A stretch of 64,000 nt of DNA, from NCBI RefSeq assembly GCF_014042015.1, contig NZ_CP059493.1:1860001-1924000 (forward strand). Direction: 5' to 3'. The stretch's first letter is position 1; every line of letters begins with the position of its first letter. The notes beneath the pieces are model-generated. The model was not told the origin of the DNA. It saw only the letters and a program-made list of their open reading frames with translations, and did not search any database. A program made the position numbers and the translations under genes. This DNA comes from Actinotalea sp. JY-7876 (GTDB taxonomy: Bacteria > Actinomycetota > Actinomycetes > Actinomycetales > Cellulomonadaceae). Below, one piece after another: positions 7,338 through 15,824 of this stretch.

Positions 7338-8951
7338 ATGCCCTACTCCGCCGTTCCACCCCCCGACAGCGTCCACGTCGTGACGGGCTCCTCCACCGAG
7401 CCGCTGGCCGCGCGACCCGACCCCGAGCGCTCCACCTGGAGCTCCGTGGCCGCCGACGTGCTGGTGCGCCCCGTGGGCGACGGCCTGGCCGTCGCGCTCA
7501 GCGCGCCCGGTCACGAGATCGAGCGGATCGCCCTGCGCTGGGCGCTGCCCCAGCCCGAAGGGGTACGCATCCTCGGCGACGCCTGGGAGCGCAGCTACGG
7601 CGAGCTCGAGTGGGGGGTGATGCGCCCCGAGCGCACCCTGCCCTGGTACTGGCTGGCGCACGACCCACGCAGCGGGGGGACGACAGGCATGGGCGTGCAG
7701 GTCCGCCCGGCGGCGTTCTGCTCGTGGACCGTCGACCCGGCCGGCGTCACGCTCTGGTGCGACGTGCGGTCGGGCGGGAGCGCGGTCGTCCTCGGTCACC
7801 GCGTCCTGGACGTCGCCACGGTCCGCGCCGTCGTCGGCGCCGACGGCGAGGGCCCCTTCGCGGTCCACCGCCGCCTGTGCCGTGCGCTGAGCCCCGGCAC
7901 CAGCCCGTCGACCGCCCCGCTGGTCGGCTCGAACAACTGGTACCACACCTACGGCGAGTTCGACGTCGACACGATCCTTGCCGACGCCGACCTCGTCGCG
8001 GGACTCGCGGGCGATCACGCGGTCCGGCCCTTCAGCGTGGTCGACGGCGGCTGGAGCCCCGGTGGAGGCGCGGCCGGCGGCCCGTGGGACACGGGCACCG
8101 GCTCGTTCACCGACATGCCCGCCGTCGCCGAGCGCATCCGCGCCGCGGGTGCCCGCCCCGGGCTGTGGTTCCGGCCCGCGACGTCACGTGTGCGCACCGG
8201 CTACACACGAACGACGCCGCTCGGCGGCATGTGGCCGCTGGACCTCTCGCTGCCGGAGTCCCTCGAGGTGATCGGGGCGGACGTGAGGCGCTTCCGGGCG
8301 TGGGGCTACGAGCTCCTCAAGCACGACTTCTCCACCTTCGACGTGCTGGGGCGCTTCGGTCACGCCTTCCAGGGCGCCCGACTGACGTCACCGGGGTGGA
8401 GCTTCGCGGACCGCAGCCGGACGACCGCCGAGATCCTCGTCGGGCTGTACCGGGTCATCCACGACAACGCCGACGGCGCCGTCGTGCTCGGCTGCAACAC
8501 GGTCGGCCACCTCGCGGCCGGTCTGCAGACCGCCCAGCGCACCGGGGACGACACGTCCGGGCGGCAGTGGGAGCGGACACGCCGGATGGGGGTCAACACC
8601 CTGGCGTTCCGTCTCGCCCAGCATGGCTCCTTCTTCACGGTCGACCCGGACTGCGTCCCCGCCACGCCGCAGACCCCGTGGGAGCTCAACCGGCAGTTCC
8701 TCGACCTCGTGGCGCGCAGCGGCACCGCCCTGTTCCTGTCGGTCGATCCCGCGTCCCGCACGCCTCGCGTCGACGCCGACCTGCGCGCCGCCGTGCGCAT
8801 CGCGCTGGACGGGGGCGAGCCGGGCGGGGTCGAGCCGCTCGACTGGGTCCACACCTCGGCGCCGCGCCGCTGGCGGACCGGTGACCGGGAGACCACCTAC
8901 GCGTGGGAGAGCGCGTGGGGCACGGACCCGCTGCTGAGCGGGATCGAGTGA
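7338..8951 (+). CDS. Clan-D-like glycoside hydrolase (GH36/melibiase-related)
   Basis: A 537-residue cytoplasmic-looking protein without a signal peptide. An N-terminal beta-rich part is followed by a TIM barrel. Motifs resemble alpha-galactosidase-type clan D enzymes: GLWFRPATSRV, then YELLKHDFSTFD with Asp after KH in the position of the catalytic nucleophile, and RTGDDTSGRQW in the position of the acid/base aspartate. The exact substrate is not clear; the neighbouring GH125 suggests galactomannan or mannose-containing oligosaccharides. Its stop overlaps the start of the GH125 gene (GTGA). Confidence 0.65.
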   Translation: MPYSAVPPPDSVHVVTGSSTEPLAARPDPERSTWSSVAADVLVRPVGDGLAVALSAPGHEIERIALRWALPQPEGVRILGDAWERSYGELEWGVMRPERTLPWYWLAHDPRSGGTTGMGVQVRPAAFCSWTVDPAGVTLWCDVRSGGSAVVLGHRVLDVATVRAVVGADGEGPFAVHRRLCRALSPGTSPSTAPLVGSNNWYHTYGEFDVDTILADADLVAGLAGDHAVRPFSVVDGGWSPGGGAAGGPWDTGTGSFTDMPAVAERIRAAGARPGLWFRPATSRVRTGYTRTTPLGGMWPLDLSLPESLEVIGADVRRFRAWGYELLKHDFSTFDVLGRFGHAFQGARLTSPGWSFADRSRTTAEILVGLYRVIHDNADGAVVLGCNTVGHLAAGLQTAQRTGDDTSGRQWERTRRMGVNTLAFRLAQHGSFFTVDPDCVPATPQTPWELNRQFLDLVARSGTALFLSVDPASRTPRVDADLRAAVRIALDGGEPGGVEPLDWVHTSAPRRWRTGDRETTYAWESAWGTDPLLSGIE

Positions 8952-10228
8952 CCGTCCTCGACCCGGCGACCCGCGACCGGATGGTCTCGCTCGTCCGCGC
9001 CGCATGGCCCGACCCGGTCGTCGAGCGCATCTTCACCGACGCCATGACCCGGACCCTGCGCGACGCCGTCCGGACGGCGTCGGACGGCACGACGTTCGTC
9101 CTGACCGGGGACATCCCCGCCATGTGGCTTCGGGACTCGGCGGCGCAGATGCGCCCCTACCTCCCGTTCACCGCCGAGGACCCCGGCCTTCGTGACGTCG
9201 TCGTCGGGCTCGTGCGCCAGCAGGCCGCCGCGATCCTGCGTGACCCGTACGCCAACGCGGTCAACGCGCGGCCCGACGGCGCCGGCCACCAGGACGACCT
9301 CACCGAGATGTCGGCGTGGGTCTGGGAGCGCAAGTACGAGATCGACTCGCTGTGCTTCCCGCTGCAGCTCGCGCATCAGCTGTGGGCCCTCACCGGCACG
9401 ACGGACCACGTCGACACGACGTTCGCGCGGGCGGCCCGGCTGGTCGTGGACACGCTGCGCGTCGAGCAGGACCACGAGGCGAGATCGCCGTACCGCTTCC
9501 GCCGGCTCACCGGCCCGGCGTCCGACACCCTGGTCCGGGACGGGCGGGGCAACCCGGTCGCGCCGACCGGGATGAGCTGGAGCGCCTTCAGGCCCAGCGA
9601 CGACGCCTGCGCACTGAACTACAACGTCCCCGGGAACCTGTTCGCCGCGGCCGCGCTGACCCAGCTCGCCACGTTGGCTCGCCGGGTCCTCGGGGACGAC
9701 GTGCTCGCCGCCGACGCGGAGGCGCTCGCCGGGCAGATCCGGGCGGCGGTGGCCCGGCACGGAGTCGTCGAGCACCCCGTCCACGGTCGCATCTACGCCT
9801 ACGAGGTCGACGGGCTCGGGAACGCGGTCCTCATGGACGACGCGAACATGCCGAGCCTGCTCTCGCTGCCGCTGACCGGCGGCGTCGACCCGAGCGACCC
9901 CCTGTACCTCGCCACGCGCGCCTTCGTGCTCAGCCCGGCCAACCCCACCTACGTCCGGGGCCGGGCTGCGTCGGGCGTCGGGAGCCAGCACACGCCCGCG
10001 GGGTTCGTCTGGCCCATGGCCCTGTGCGTCGAAGGGCTGACCAGCCCTGCCGTCGACGTCAAGCGGGCGCTCGTGGCGACGCTGTGCTCGACCCACGCCG
10101 GCACGTACCGCATGCACGAGTCGTTCCACGGCGACGAACCCGCCGTGCACACCCGCGACTGGTTCTCCTGGGCGGACTCGATGTTCTGCGAGCTCGTCCT
10201 CGACGTCGCGGGCGTCCGGCTCCCGTAG
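8948..10228 (+). CDS. GH125 exo-alpha-1,6-mannosidase
   Basis: A 426-residue member of family GH125 (formerly DUF1237), metal-independent inverting exo-alpha-mannosidases that trim alpha-1,6-linked mannose. The hallmark GDIPAMWLRDS is at residues 54-64, followed by NARPDGAGHQDD and WERKYEIDSLCFP. The length matches the family and there is no signal peptide, so it should act on imported oligosaccharide. The GTG at 8948 overlaps the upstream stop codon, indicating coupling to the clan-D-like enzyme. Confidence 0.85.
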   Translation: MTVLDPATRDRMVSLVRAAWPDPVVERIFTDAMTRTLRDAVRTASDGTTFVLTGDIPAMWLRDSAAQMRPYLPFTAEDPGLRDVVVGLVRQQAAAILRDPYANAVNARPDGAGHQDDLTEMSAWVWERKYEIDSLCFPLQLAHQLWALTGTTDHVDTTFARAARLVVDTLRVEQDHEARSPYRFRRLTGPASDTLVRDGRGNPVAPTGMSWSAFRPSDDACALNYNVPGNLFAAAALTQLATLARRVLGDDVLAADAEALAGQIRAAVARHGVVEHPVHGRIYAYEVDGLGNAVLMDDANMPSLLSLPLTGGVDPSDPLYLATRAFVLSPANPTYVRGRAASGVGSQHTPAGFVWPMALCVEGLTSPAVDVKRALVATLCSTHAGTYRMHESFHGDEPAVHTRDWFSWADSMFCELVLDVAGVRLP

Positions 10229-10289
10229 CCGAGAGCTCAGCGACGTCGACCTCGGCTGCACTCCCCTGTCCCCTGACCGAAGGACCCTC

Positions 10290-10512
10290 ATGCCCCGAAC
10301 GCCACGCACGAACGAGACCCCGGCCACCGGCCCGACACCGACGCACGCCGACGGAAGGTGGTGAGCACGTGTCCGCATCTCCGAGCTGAGGGGCACTGGC
10401 GACCACCGCGATCTTCACGTTCATCTGGACCTGGTTCTTCGTGTTCCTCTTCGGTCAGAAGGACCTGGTCACGGGGATCGGGTGCTGTCAGCCCTCGCCG
10501 CGCACCGGGTAG
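10290..10512 (+). pseudogene. Remnant of ABC sugar permease gene(s)
   Basis: After a GAAGGA site, an ATG at 10290 opens a 24-codon stub (MPRTPRTNETPATG...) ending at TGA 10362. Overlapping it, a GTG at 10369 starts VSASPS and stops at 10387-10389. In the same frame, beyond that stop, comes GALATTAIFTFIWTW joined directly to FFVFLFGQKDLVTGIG. Those two pieces match separate parts of the C-terminal end of MalG-type permeases, which normally run FIWTWNDF...then VFLFGQKYLVTGI...GAVKG, so about 40 residues are missing between them. The final residues are replaced by sequence shared with the end of the opposite-strand oxidoreductase gene. I read this as two permease genes collapsed by deletions. 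Confidence 0.6.
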
Positions 10513-11663
10513 GTGCCCTCCTCGCGGATGCGCTCGTCGAGCAGCTTCAGGTACTGCTGGTCGTCGAAGTCCAGCCGGACCTCCTCGCCCAGCCAGCTCG
10601 ACAGGTGGATCGCATTGGCGAGGCGCACGCCGTTGATGCCGTCCGCCCCCGGAGCGATCAGGGGCGTGCCGTCCAGGACGTTGAGAGCGAAGTTCTCGAG
10701 CACGTCCGCATGCTGCTGGCCGAAGGGCGACTCGAACTCGATCGTCTCCTGCGTGTAGAGCGTGTCGAGGTCGACCTCGCCCGTGTACAGGCGTGCGACG
10801 TCGGCCATGTCCATGGCTGCGCTCAGCTCGGCCTCGGGCTTGCGCAGCCGTGTCACGACGGCGCGCCTGCTGTCCTCGACGACGACCTTCCCCTGGTCGC
10901 CGAGGATCTCGAACCGGTCCGTGCCCGCGATGTCGTAGGTGCAGGTGACGAAGGTGCCCGTCACGCCGTCGCCGTAGTCGACCAGGGCGGTGACCTCGTT
11001 CTCGACGGCGATGTCACGGTTCACCCCGTACCCGAGCTTGGAGTACACCCGCTGGGGCATGCCGCAGATCCACTGCCACAGGTCGAGCTGGTGCGGCGCC
11101 TGGTTCACCAGGACGCCCCCGCCTTCGCCGCCCCACGTCGCACGCCACGCGCTGGAGTCGTAGTAGCCCTGCGGCCGCCACCACGTGGTGATGATCCAGC
11201 TGCTCCGCAGGACCCGGCCGATCTCGCCGCCCTCGACGATCTCCTTCAGGCGCCGGTACAGCGGGTTCATGCGCTGGTTGAACATGATGGCGAAGGTGAG
11301 GTCGGGCCTCGTCCCGGCGACGGCGACGAGCTCGTCCGCCTGGCGGGTGTAGACCCCGACCGGTTTCTCCACGAGCACGTGCACACCGGCGCGCAGCGCG
11401 GCGATGCCCATCTCGGGGTGCAGGAAGTGCGGGACGGTCGTCACGACGGCGTCGACGTCGCCCGACGTCAGCATCGCCGTGTAGTCGTCGTGCACGGCGA
11501 CGCCGGGGTACGACGAGCGGACGAGCTCCCGCTTGGCGGGGTCCGTGTCGCAGACGGCTCCCAGGCTCATGTGCGGGACCCGTCCCTCGCTGATCAGCGT
11601 GGCGTACATGCTGCCCTGCTGCCCGAGTCCGATGATGCCGAGGCGTACGGCGGTGTCCGCCAT
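10488..11663 (-). CDS. Gfo/Idh/MocA-family oxidoreductase
   Basis: A 391-residue NAD(P)-dependent sugar oxidoreductase. The Rossmann domain opens LGIIGLGQQGSMYA, and the family EKP motif is in HVLVEKPVGV near residue 100. The C-terminal substrate domain contains WWRPQGYYDSSAWRATWGGEGGGVLVNQAPHQLD, where the final H and D belong to the usual catalytic group. It is transcribed away from the isomerase at 11888, sharing an intergenic region with two regulatory motif copies. The substrate is unknown; its neighbours suggest a sugar or glycoside C3-type oxidation, which is inference. Confidence 0.85.
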   Translation of the reverse strand: MADTAVRLGIIGLGQQGSMYATLISEGRVPHMSLGAVCDTDPAKRELVRSSYPGVAVHDDYTAMLTSGDVDAVVTTVPHFLHPEMGIAALRAGVHVLVEKPVGVYTRQADELVAVAGTRPDLTFAIMFNQRMNPLYRRLKEIVEGGEIGRVLRSSWIITTWWRPQGYYDSSAWRATWGGEGGGVLVNQAPHQLDLWQWICGMPQRVYSKLGYGVNRDIAVENEVTALVDYGDGVTGTFVTCTYDIAGTDRFEILGDQGKVVVEDSRRAVVTRLRKPEAELSAAMDMADVARLYTGEVDLDTLYTQETIEFESPFGQQHADVLENFALNVLDGTPLIAPGADGINGVRLANAIHLSSWLGEEVRLDFDDQQYLKLLDERIREEGTYPVRGEG

Positions 11664-11727
11664 GGGGGTGCTCCTGTGGGTCGTCGTGTCGGGGACCGTC
11701 CATCACACCGAGCCGCGGCCTGCGGGC

Positions 11728-11750
11728 ACAAGCAGTTGCTCTGAGTTGCC
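11728..11750 (+). promoter_or_regulatory. Shared 23-bp regulatory motif, copy A
   Basis: Matches the pattern ACAAsCrGTTGC, five free bases, GTTGCC exactly (ACAAGCAGTTGC, TCTGA, GTTGCC). The same pattern occurs at 47782, 47837 and 51941. It lies in the divergent promoter between two oxidoreductase/isomerase units. The binder is most likely a LacI-family protein, by analogy with the copies flanking lacI at 47880. Confidence 0.6.
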
Positions 11751-11778
11751 TGTCCCACCGGACAGGGGTCGGTCCCAC

Positions 11779-11801
11779 GGCAACATGCTGCAATCCGTTG
11801 C
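11779..11801 (-). promoter_or_regulatory. Shared 23-bp regulatory motif, copy A' (opposite strand)
   Basis: On the minus strand this reads GCAACGGATTGC, AGCAT, GTTGCC: the same spacing as the other copies, with three or four mismatches in the first half. It faces copy A across 28 bases, as expected if each copy serves one of the two divergent transcripts. Confidence 0.45.
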
Positions 11802-11887
11802 TGCGCGTACGCGCCCTCCCTAACGTAACGGGCACCGCTGCGGCGCCGTGCCCCTGCGTCCCCGCACCAACCCTGGAGGTCCTCGCG

Positions 11888-12715
11888 ATGTGGGTCCTGT
11901 CCGGATTCGCCGACGAGATCGATCCGGACCCGGAGGTCCAGTGCCGCGTTCTCGACGACCTCGGGATCCGGTACCTGGAGCTGCGCAGCGCGTGGGACGT
12001 CAACGTCCTGGACCTGAGCGACGAGCAGGTCACCGAGATCACCCGGATCCTCGCCGCGCACGGCATCGGGGTCTCGTCCATCGGCTCGCCCCTCGGCAAG
12101 GTCAACATCACCGACGACTTCGATGCGCACCTGCGCCGGATGGACCGCGCGGTCGAGGTCGCCCACGCGGTCGGCGCGCCGTACATCAGGGTCTTCTCCT
12201 TCTTCCTGACCGCGGAGCAGCGACCCGAGGCCTACCGGGACGAGGTGGTCCGCCGGATGAGCGCGCTGGCCGAGCGAGCCGCCGCGGGCGGCGTCGTCCT
12301 GCTCCACGAGAACGAGAAGGAGATCTTCGGCGACGTCCCCGAGCGGGTCCACGACCTCGTGACGGCGGTGGACTCCTCCGCACTACGCCTGGCGTGGGAC
12401 TCGGCGAACTTCGTGCAGTGCGGCGTCGTGCCGTTCCCCGAGGCCTACGCGCTCCTGCGCCCCTACACCGACTACATCCAGGTCAAGGACGCCGTCCTGG
12501 CCACCGGAGAGGTGGTGCCGGCCGGGGAGGGGGACGGCCGGCTGCGCGAGACCGTGCGCGCGCTCGCCGACGACGGCTACGAAGGGTTCGTGTCCATGGA
12601 GCCGCACCTGGCCGACGCGCACCACCTGGGTGGGTTCTCCGGCGCGGACAACTTCGTCCGCGCCACCCGGGCCTTCACGGCCATCCTCGAGGCCGAGGGC
12701 GTGCCCTACCGATGA
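11888..12715 (+). CDS. Sugar phosphate isomerase/epimerase-like TIM barrel protein
   Basis: A 275-residue protein of the xylose-isomerase-like TIM barrel superfamily (AP endonuclease family 2 type). Likely metal ligands are in HENEKEIFGD, LAWDSANF, YIQVKDAV and SMEPHL. Members include epimerases, isomerases, dehydratases and enzymes cleaving 3-keto-glycosides. The ATG at 11888 follows GGAGG; the frame is open further upstream but without family sequence. Its stop overlaps the next oxidoreductase start (ATGA). Confidence 0.75.
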   Translation: MWVLSGFADEIDPDPEVQCRVLDDLGIRYLELRSAWDVNVLDLSDEQVTEITRILAAHGIGVSSIGSPLGKVNITDDFDAHLRRMDRAVEVAHAVGAPYIRVFSFFLTAEQRPEAYRDEVVRRMSALAERAAAGGVVLLHENEKEIFGDVPERVHDLVTAVDSSALRLAWDSANFVQCGVVPFPEAYALLRPYTDYIQVKDAVLATGEVVPAGEGDGRLRETVRALADDGYEGFVSMEPHLADAHHLGGFSGADNFVRATRAFTAILEAEGVPYR

Positions 12716-13875
12716 GTCTGCGGTTCGCGCTCGTGGGCTGCGGCGTCATCGCACCGACGCACGCCCGGGCACTGCTCGACCTGCGCGGCCACGCCGATCT
12801 CGTGGTCTGCTCGGACGCCGTCCCCGAACGTGCCCGTGCCCTGGCCGCGGAGTTCGGCGTGCGGGCCGCCCCCTACGACGAGGTGCTCGCAGACCCCACG
12901 ATCGACGCCGTCACCGTGTGCACCCCGAGCGGTCTGCACGCGGAGGTGGGCGTGCCGGCCCTGCTCGCCGGGAAGCACGTGATCGTCGAGAAGCCCATGG
13001 ACGTCTCGGTGGAGGCATGCGACCAGCTCCTCGCCGCGCAGGCGGTCTCGGGTGCCGCGCTCGCGGTGGTCTCCCAGCACCGGTTCGACCCCGCGTCCCA
13101 GGTCGTCAAGGCCGCGGTCGACGACGGCGAGCTGGGCCGGCTCGTCCTCGCGGAGGCGCGCGTGCCGTGGTACCGCCCGCAGGCGTACTACGACTCCGGC
13201 GAGTGGCGGGGCACCTGGGCGATGGACGGCGGCGGTGCGCTGATCAACCAGGGCGTGCACACGCTGGACGTGCTGCGGTGGATCTGCGGCCCGGTCCGGA
13301 CGGTCTACGCCCAAGCGCGGACCGCTGCGCACGAACGCATCGAGGTCGAGGATGTCATCTGCGCGACGGTGGAGTTCACGAACGGCGCCATCGGCACGAT
13401 CATGGCGTCGACCGCTGCCTACCCCGGGTTCGCCGCACGGCTGGGCGTCCACGGCACACGTGGCGGCGCGGTCATCGAGGGCGACCGGCTCGCCACGTTC
13501 GTGACGGTCGACGGGGTCCGTCGCGGTGGCGAGTCCGCGACGGCGCACGCCCTGCAGGTGGCCACCGGGGGAACCCGCGCGGCGACCGAGGCGGTCGAGG
13601 ACTCCGCGCGCGCCCGCGGCGCCGAGCACACCGCCGACGACACGCCGGCTCCTGCCGACGCCTGGGGGCGGGCGCACCGCGACCAGCTCCTGGACTTCGT
13701 GGCGGCGGCCCAGGAGGGTCGGCCCCCGCTCGTGGACGGCATCGAGGGCCGCCACGCCGTCGAGCTGGTCCGTGCGATCTACCACTCGGCCCGCACCGGC
13801 GCGCCGGTCGCCCTCGCGCCGCCGTCTGTCGACATCGACGTGCTTGCCGTCCAGGAACATCACGCCGGGGTGTGA
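12712..13875 (+). CDS. Gfo/Idh/MocA-family oxidoreductase
   Basis: A 387-residue second member of the family, with the Rossmann start LRFALVGCGVIAPTHARAL, the motif HVIVEKPMDV near residue 95, and WYRPQAYYDSGEWRGTWAMDGGGALINQGVHTLD. The WYRPQ..YYDS..WRGTW block closely resembles the divergent paralogue at 10488, so the two probably act on similar substrates. It is coupled by ATGA to the TIM barrel protein. Confidence 0.85.
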   Translation: MSLRFALVGCGVIAPTHARALLDLRGHADLVVCSDAVPERARALAAEFGVRAAPYDEVLADPTIDAVTVCTPSGLHAEVGVPALLAGKHVIVEKPMDVSVEACDQLLAAQAVSGAALAVVSQHRFDPASQVVKAAVDDGELGRLVLAEARVPWYRPQAYYDSGEWRGTWAMDGGGALINQGVHTLDVLRWICGPVRTVYAQARTAAHERIEVEDVICATVEFTNGAIGTIMASTAAYPGFAARLGVHGTRGGAVIEGDRLATFVTVDGVRRGGESATAHALQVATGGTRAATEAVEDSARARGAEHTADDTPAPADAWGRAHRDQLLDFVAAAQEGRPPLVDGIEGRHAVELVRAIYHSARTGAPVALAPPSVDIDVLAVQEHHAGV

Positions 13876-13973
13876 CCGGGGCGTCGTGCCGCCCGCTCCC
13901 GTCCCATGGCGTGGCCTGCGCCCGGTGGAGGTCACCCGGACGTCCGTGAGCTGGTTGCCGCGCTCGCCCGCCT

Positions 13974-14663
13974 ATGCTCCGGATCGTGCGCCTGCGGCCG
14001 GTGACCCGACGCGCCGGGGGCGTCTGCGCCGCCGGCCTCGCGCTCGGCGCCCTCACGGGCTGCGGCCCGAGCGGCGACCCGCCCGCCCCCTCGGCACGGC
14101 CCCCCGCGACCGCGGCGCCACCCACCGAGGGCGACCTCCCGCCCGGGTGGGACGAGGCGCCGGACTCCCCCGTCGTCCCGGACCACGAGCTGTCGCAGGC
14201 GGACGTCGACGCGCTGCTCCGCGTCACAGCGACCGGACCGCAGGATGCGACCACCTGCGACGGCAACGCCGTCACGTACGAGCTGACCGGGTTCGACGCC
14301 GCGCTCGGCCACCGGTACGCGACGCTCGTCGTCACGAACACCGGCGAGGGCGCCTGCACCGTGTCGGGGTACGTCGGCCTGGGAGCGCGCGGGACGTGGG
14401 GCCACCGCCTCGAGCTGCTCGCCGAGCAGCGGGCCGCTGACGGCGGCGCCGCGACCCCCCGCCCGGTCGAGCTGCCTCCCGGCGGCTCGGCCCGCGCGGC
14501 ACTCGAGTGGACCGGGGAGCTCGCGGGCGCCGAGTCGGAGCCCGTCTCCTCGCTCGCCGTCCAGCTGGCGCACGGACAGCCCGCGCGCCTCGTCACGGCG
14601 GTGGGCCTGGACATCGGCATGCTCACGACGGTCCGCATCGGCCCCCTGACGCCGGCGCCCTGA
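13974..14663 (+). CDS. DUF4232-type secreted lipoprotein
   Basis: A 229-residue predicted lipoprotein: basic N-terminus, hydrophobic stretch (GGVCAAGLALGA) and lipobox LTGC, followed by a proline/alanine-rich linker to about residue 70. The C-terminal domain (NAVTYELTGFDAALGHRYATLVVTNTGEGACTVSGYVGL and onward) has the DUF4232 pattern found in actinobacterial cell-surface proteins of unknown function. The ATG at 13974 is used; a GTG four codons later is equally possible. It is not obviously part of the neighbouring sugar operons. Confidence 0.65.
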   Translation: MLRIVRLRPVTRRAGGVCAAGLALGALTGCGPSGDPPAPSARPPATAAPPTEGDLPPGWDEAPDSPVVPDHELSQADVDALLRVTATGPQDATTCDGNAVTYELTGFDAALGHRYATLVVTNTGEGACTVSGYVGLGARGTWGHRLELLAEQRAADGGAATPRPVELPPGGSARAALEWTGELAGAESEPVSSLAVQLAHGQPARLVTAVGLDIGMLTTVRIGPLTPAP

Positions 14664-14756
14664 CCCTCGCCCGGGCGGGCGCGCCCACGGTGGCCGCCCG
14701 CCCCGTCTCCCCGCCCGAGCGCCTGGCAGCCCGCGAGAGATCTCCCGGGAATCGCC

Positions 14757-14810
14757 TTCCCAAAGGATTGTTAGGGACCTATCCTTACCGACATGAAACA
14801 TGTAGTTTCA
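14757..14810 (+). promoter_or_regulatory. Leaderless promoter with operator-like palindromes for the ROK operon
   Basis: TTCCCA at 14757-14762 and TATCCT at 14780-14785 form a promoter with a 17-base spacer. The expected start site falls at about 14792-14793, that is on the ATG, and no ribosome-binding site is present, so the transcript is probably leaderless. An inverted repeat AAGGAT...ATCCTT (14763-14786) with inner TAGG-ga-CCTA overlaps the -10 region, and TGAAAC-atgta-GTTTCA (14794-14810, perfect 6-bp arms) begins one base inside the start codon. Both are plausible operators. Confidence 0.5.
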
Positions 14811-15824
14811 CGAAAGCCCTCGGCAGAGCCGCCGGAGGCCGGGGCCGGGGCGCCGGTCCGCGTCGGGGTCGACGTCGGGGGGACCAAGGTGCTCGCCGTG
14901 GTCCTCGACCCCCGGGGCACGATCGTCGGCCAGGCGCGACGCCCCACGGGGCACGGACCGGACGCCGTCGTCGAGAGCATCGTCGCGGCGGCGGTGGCCG
15001 CCCTGGAGCATGCCGGGACGCCCCTCGCCGCGGTCGCGTCGCTCGGCGTGGGCATGCCCGGCGCGGTCGACGCGGCGACCGGCGTGGTGCGCGACGCGGT
15101 CAACCTGGGGATCACTGCACTGGACCTCCGTGCGGTGCTCACCGAGCGCCTGGGCGCTCCGACGTACGTGGAGAACGACGTCAACGCCGCGGCCGTGGCC
15201 GCCTACGACGCCTTCGGCGGCGGCTGCCGCTGCGTGGCGTACCTCAACCTCGGCACGGGACTGGCCGCCGGGTTCGTGCTGGACGGCGCGCTGTGGCGAG
15301 GGGCCACGGGCGTCGCCGGGGAGATCGGCCACCTCGTCGTCGACCCGGCCGGCGCGCCGTGCGCGTGCGGACTGCGCGGCTGCCTGGAGACGGTCGCCTC
15401 AGGACTCGCGATCGCGCGGTCGTGGCCGGTCGCCGGCGACCACCCCGCGGCGCTCATGCTGGCAGCCGCGGCGCGGGGCGACGCCGCGGCGGCAGCCGCC
15501 GCCCGGAGCTTTGCTTCCGGGGTCCTGGCCGCTGCTCGGCTCGTCGTCCTGACCGTGGACGCGGAGCTCGTGCTGCTCGGCGGCGGTCTCGCGAACCTCG
15601 GCGCACCGCTTCTGCAGCTGCTGACGCAGCTCGACGCGCAGGAGTCGGCGGCGTCGCCGTTCGCGGCGTCGCTGGCGCTGTCCGCGCGCATCCGCCTGGT
15701 GCCGCCCGACTACCCGGTCGCGGCGCTCGGAGCTGCCCGGCTGGGTGGCTCGGACGCGGCACCGCCCCTCGGTTCGGCAGCAGCCCCCGACCAGGCCGGC
15801 GAGCGTGGGTGGGCCCGTGTCTGA
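14793..15824 (+). CDS. ROK-family sugar kinase
   Basis: A 343-residue ROK protein. DVGGTKVLAVV near residue 30 is the ATP-phosphate motif, the family signature spans residues around VENDVNAAAVAAY to LNLGTGLAAG, and the zinc-binding motif CACGLRGCLE follows GEIGHL. There is no helix-turn-helix, so it is a kinase (glucose, N-acetylglucosamine or similar) and not a NagC-type repressor. It leads a ten-kilobase plus-strand operon of transport and hydrolase genes and overlaps the first permease by a few bases. Confidence 0.82.
   Translation: MKHVVSRKPSAEPPEAGAGAPVRVGVDVGGTKVLAVVLDPRGTIVGQARRPTGHGPDAVVESIVAAAVAALEHAGTPLAAVASLGVGMPGAVDAATGVVRDAVNLGITALDLRAVLTERLGAPTYVENDVNAAAVAAYDAFGGGCRCVAYLNLGTGLAAGFVLDGALWRGATGVAGEIGHLVVDPAGAPCACGLRGCLETVASGLAIARSWPVAGDHPAALMLAAAARGDAAAAAAARSFASGVLAAARLVVLTVDAELVLLGGGLANLGAPLLQLLTQLDAQESAASPFAASLALSARIRLVPPDYPVAALGAARLGGSDAAPPLGSAAAPDQAGERGWARV

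Noticed and set aside
10290-10364. A genuine 24-residue peptide gene
   Set aside because: It has a ribosome-binding site, but its position, composition and the permease fragments that follow fit a truncated permease N-terminus better.
14793-15824. ROK transcriptional repressor
   Set aside because: The protein has no N-terminal helix-turn-helix; its length and zinc and ATP motifs fit a ROK kinase.
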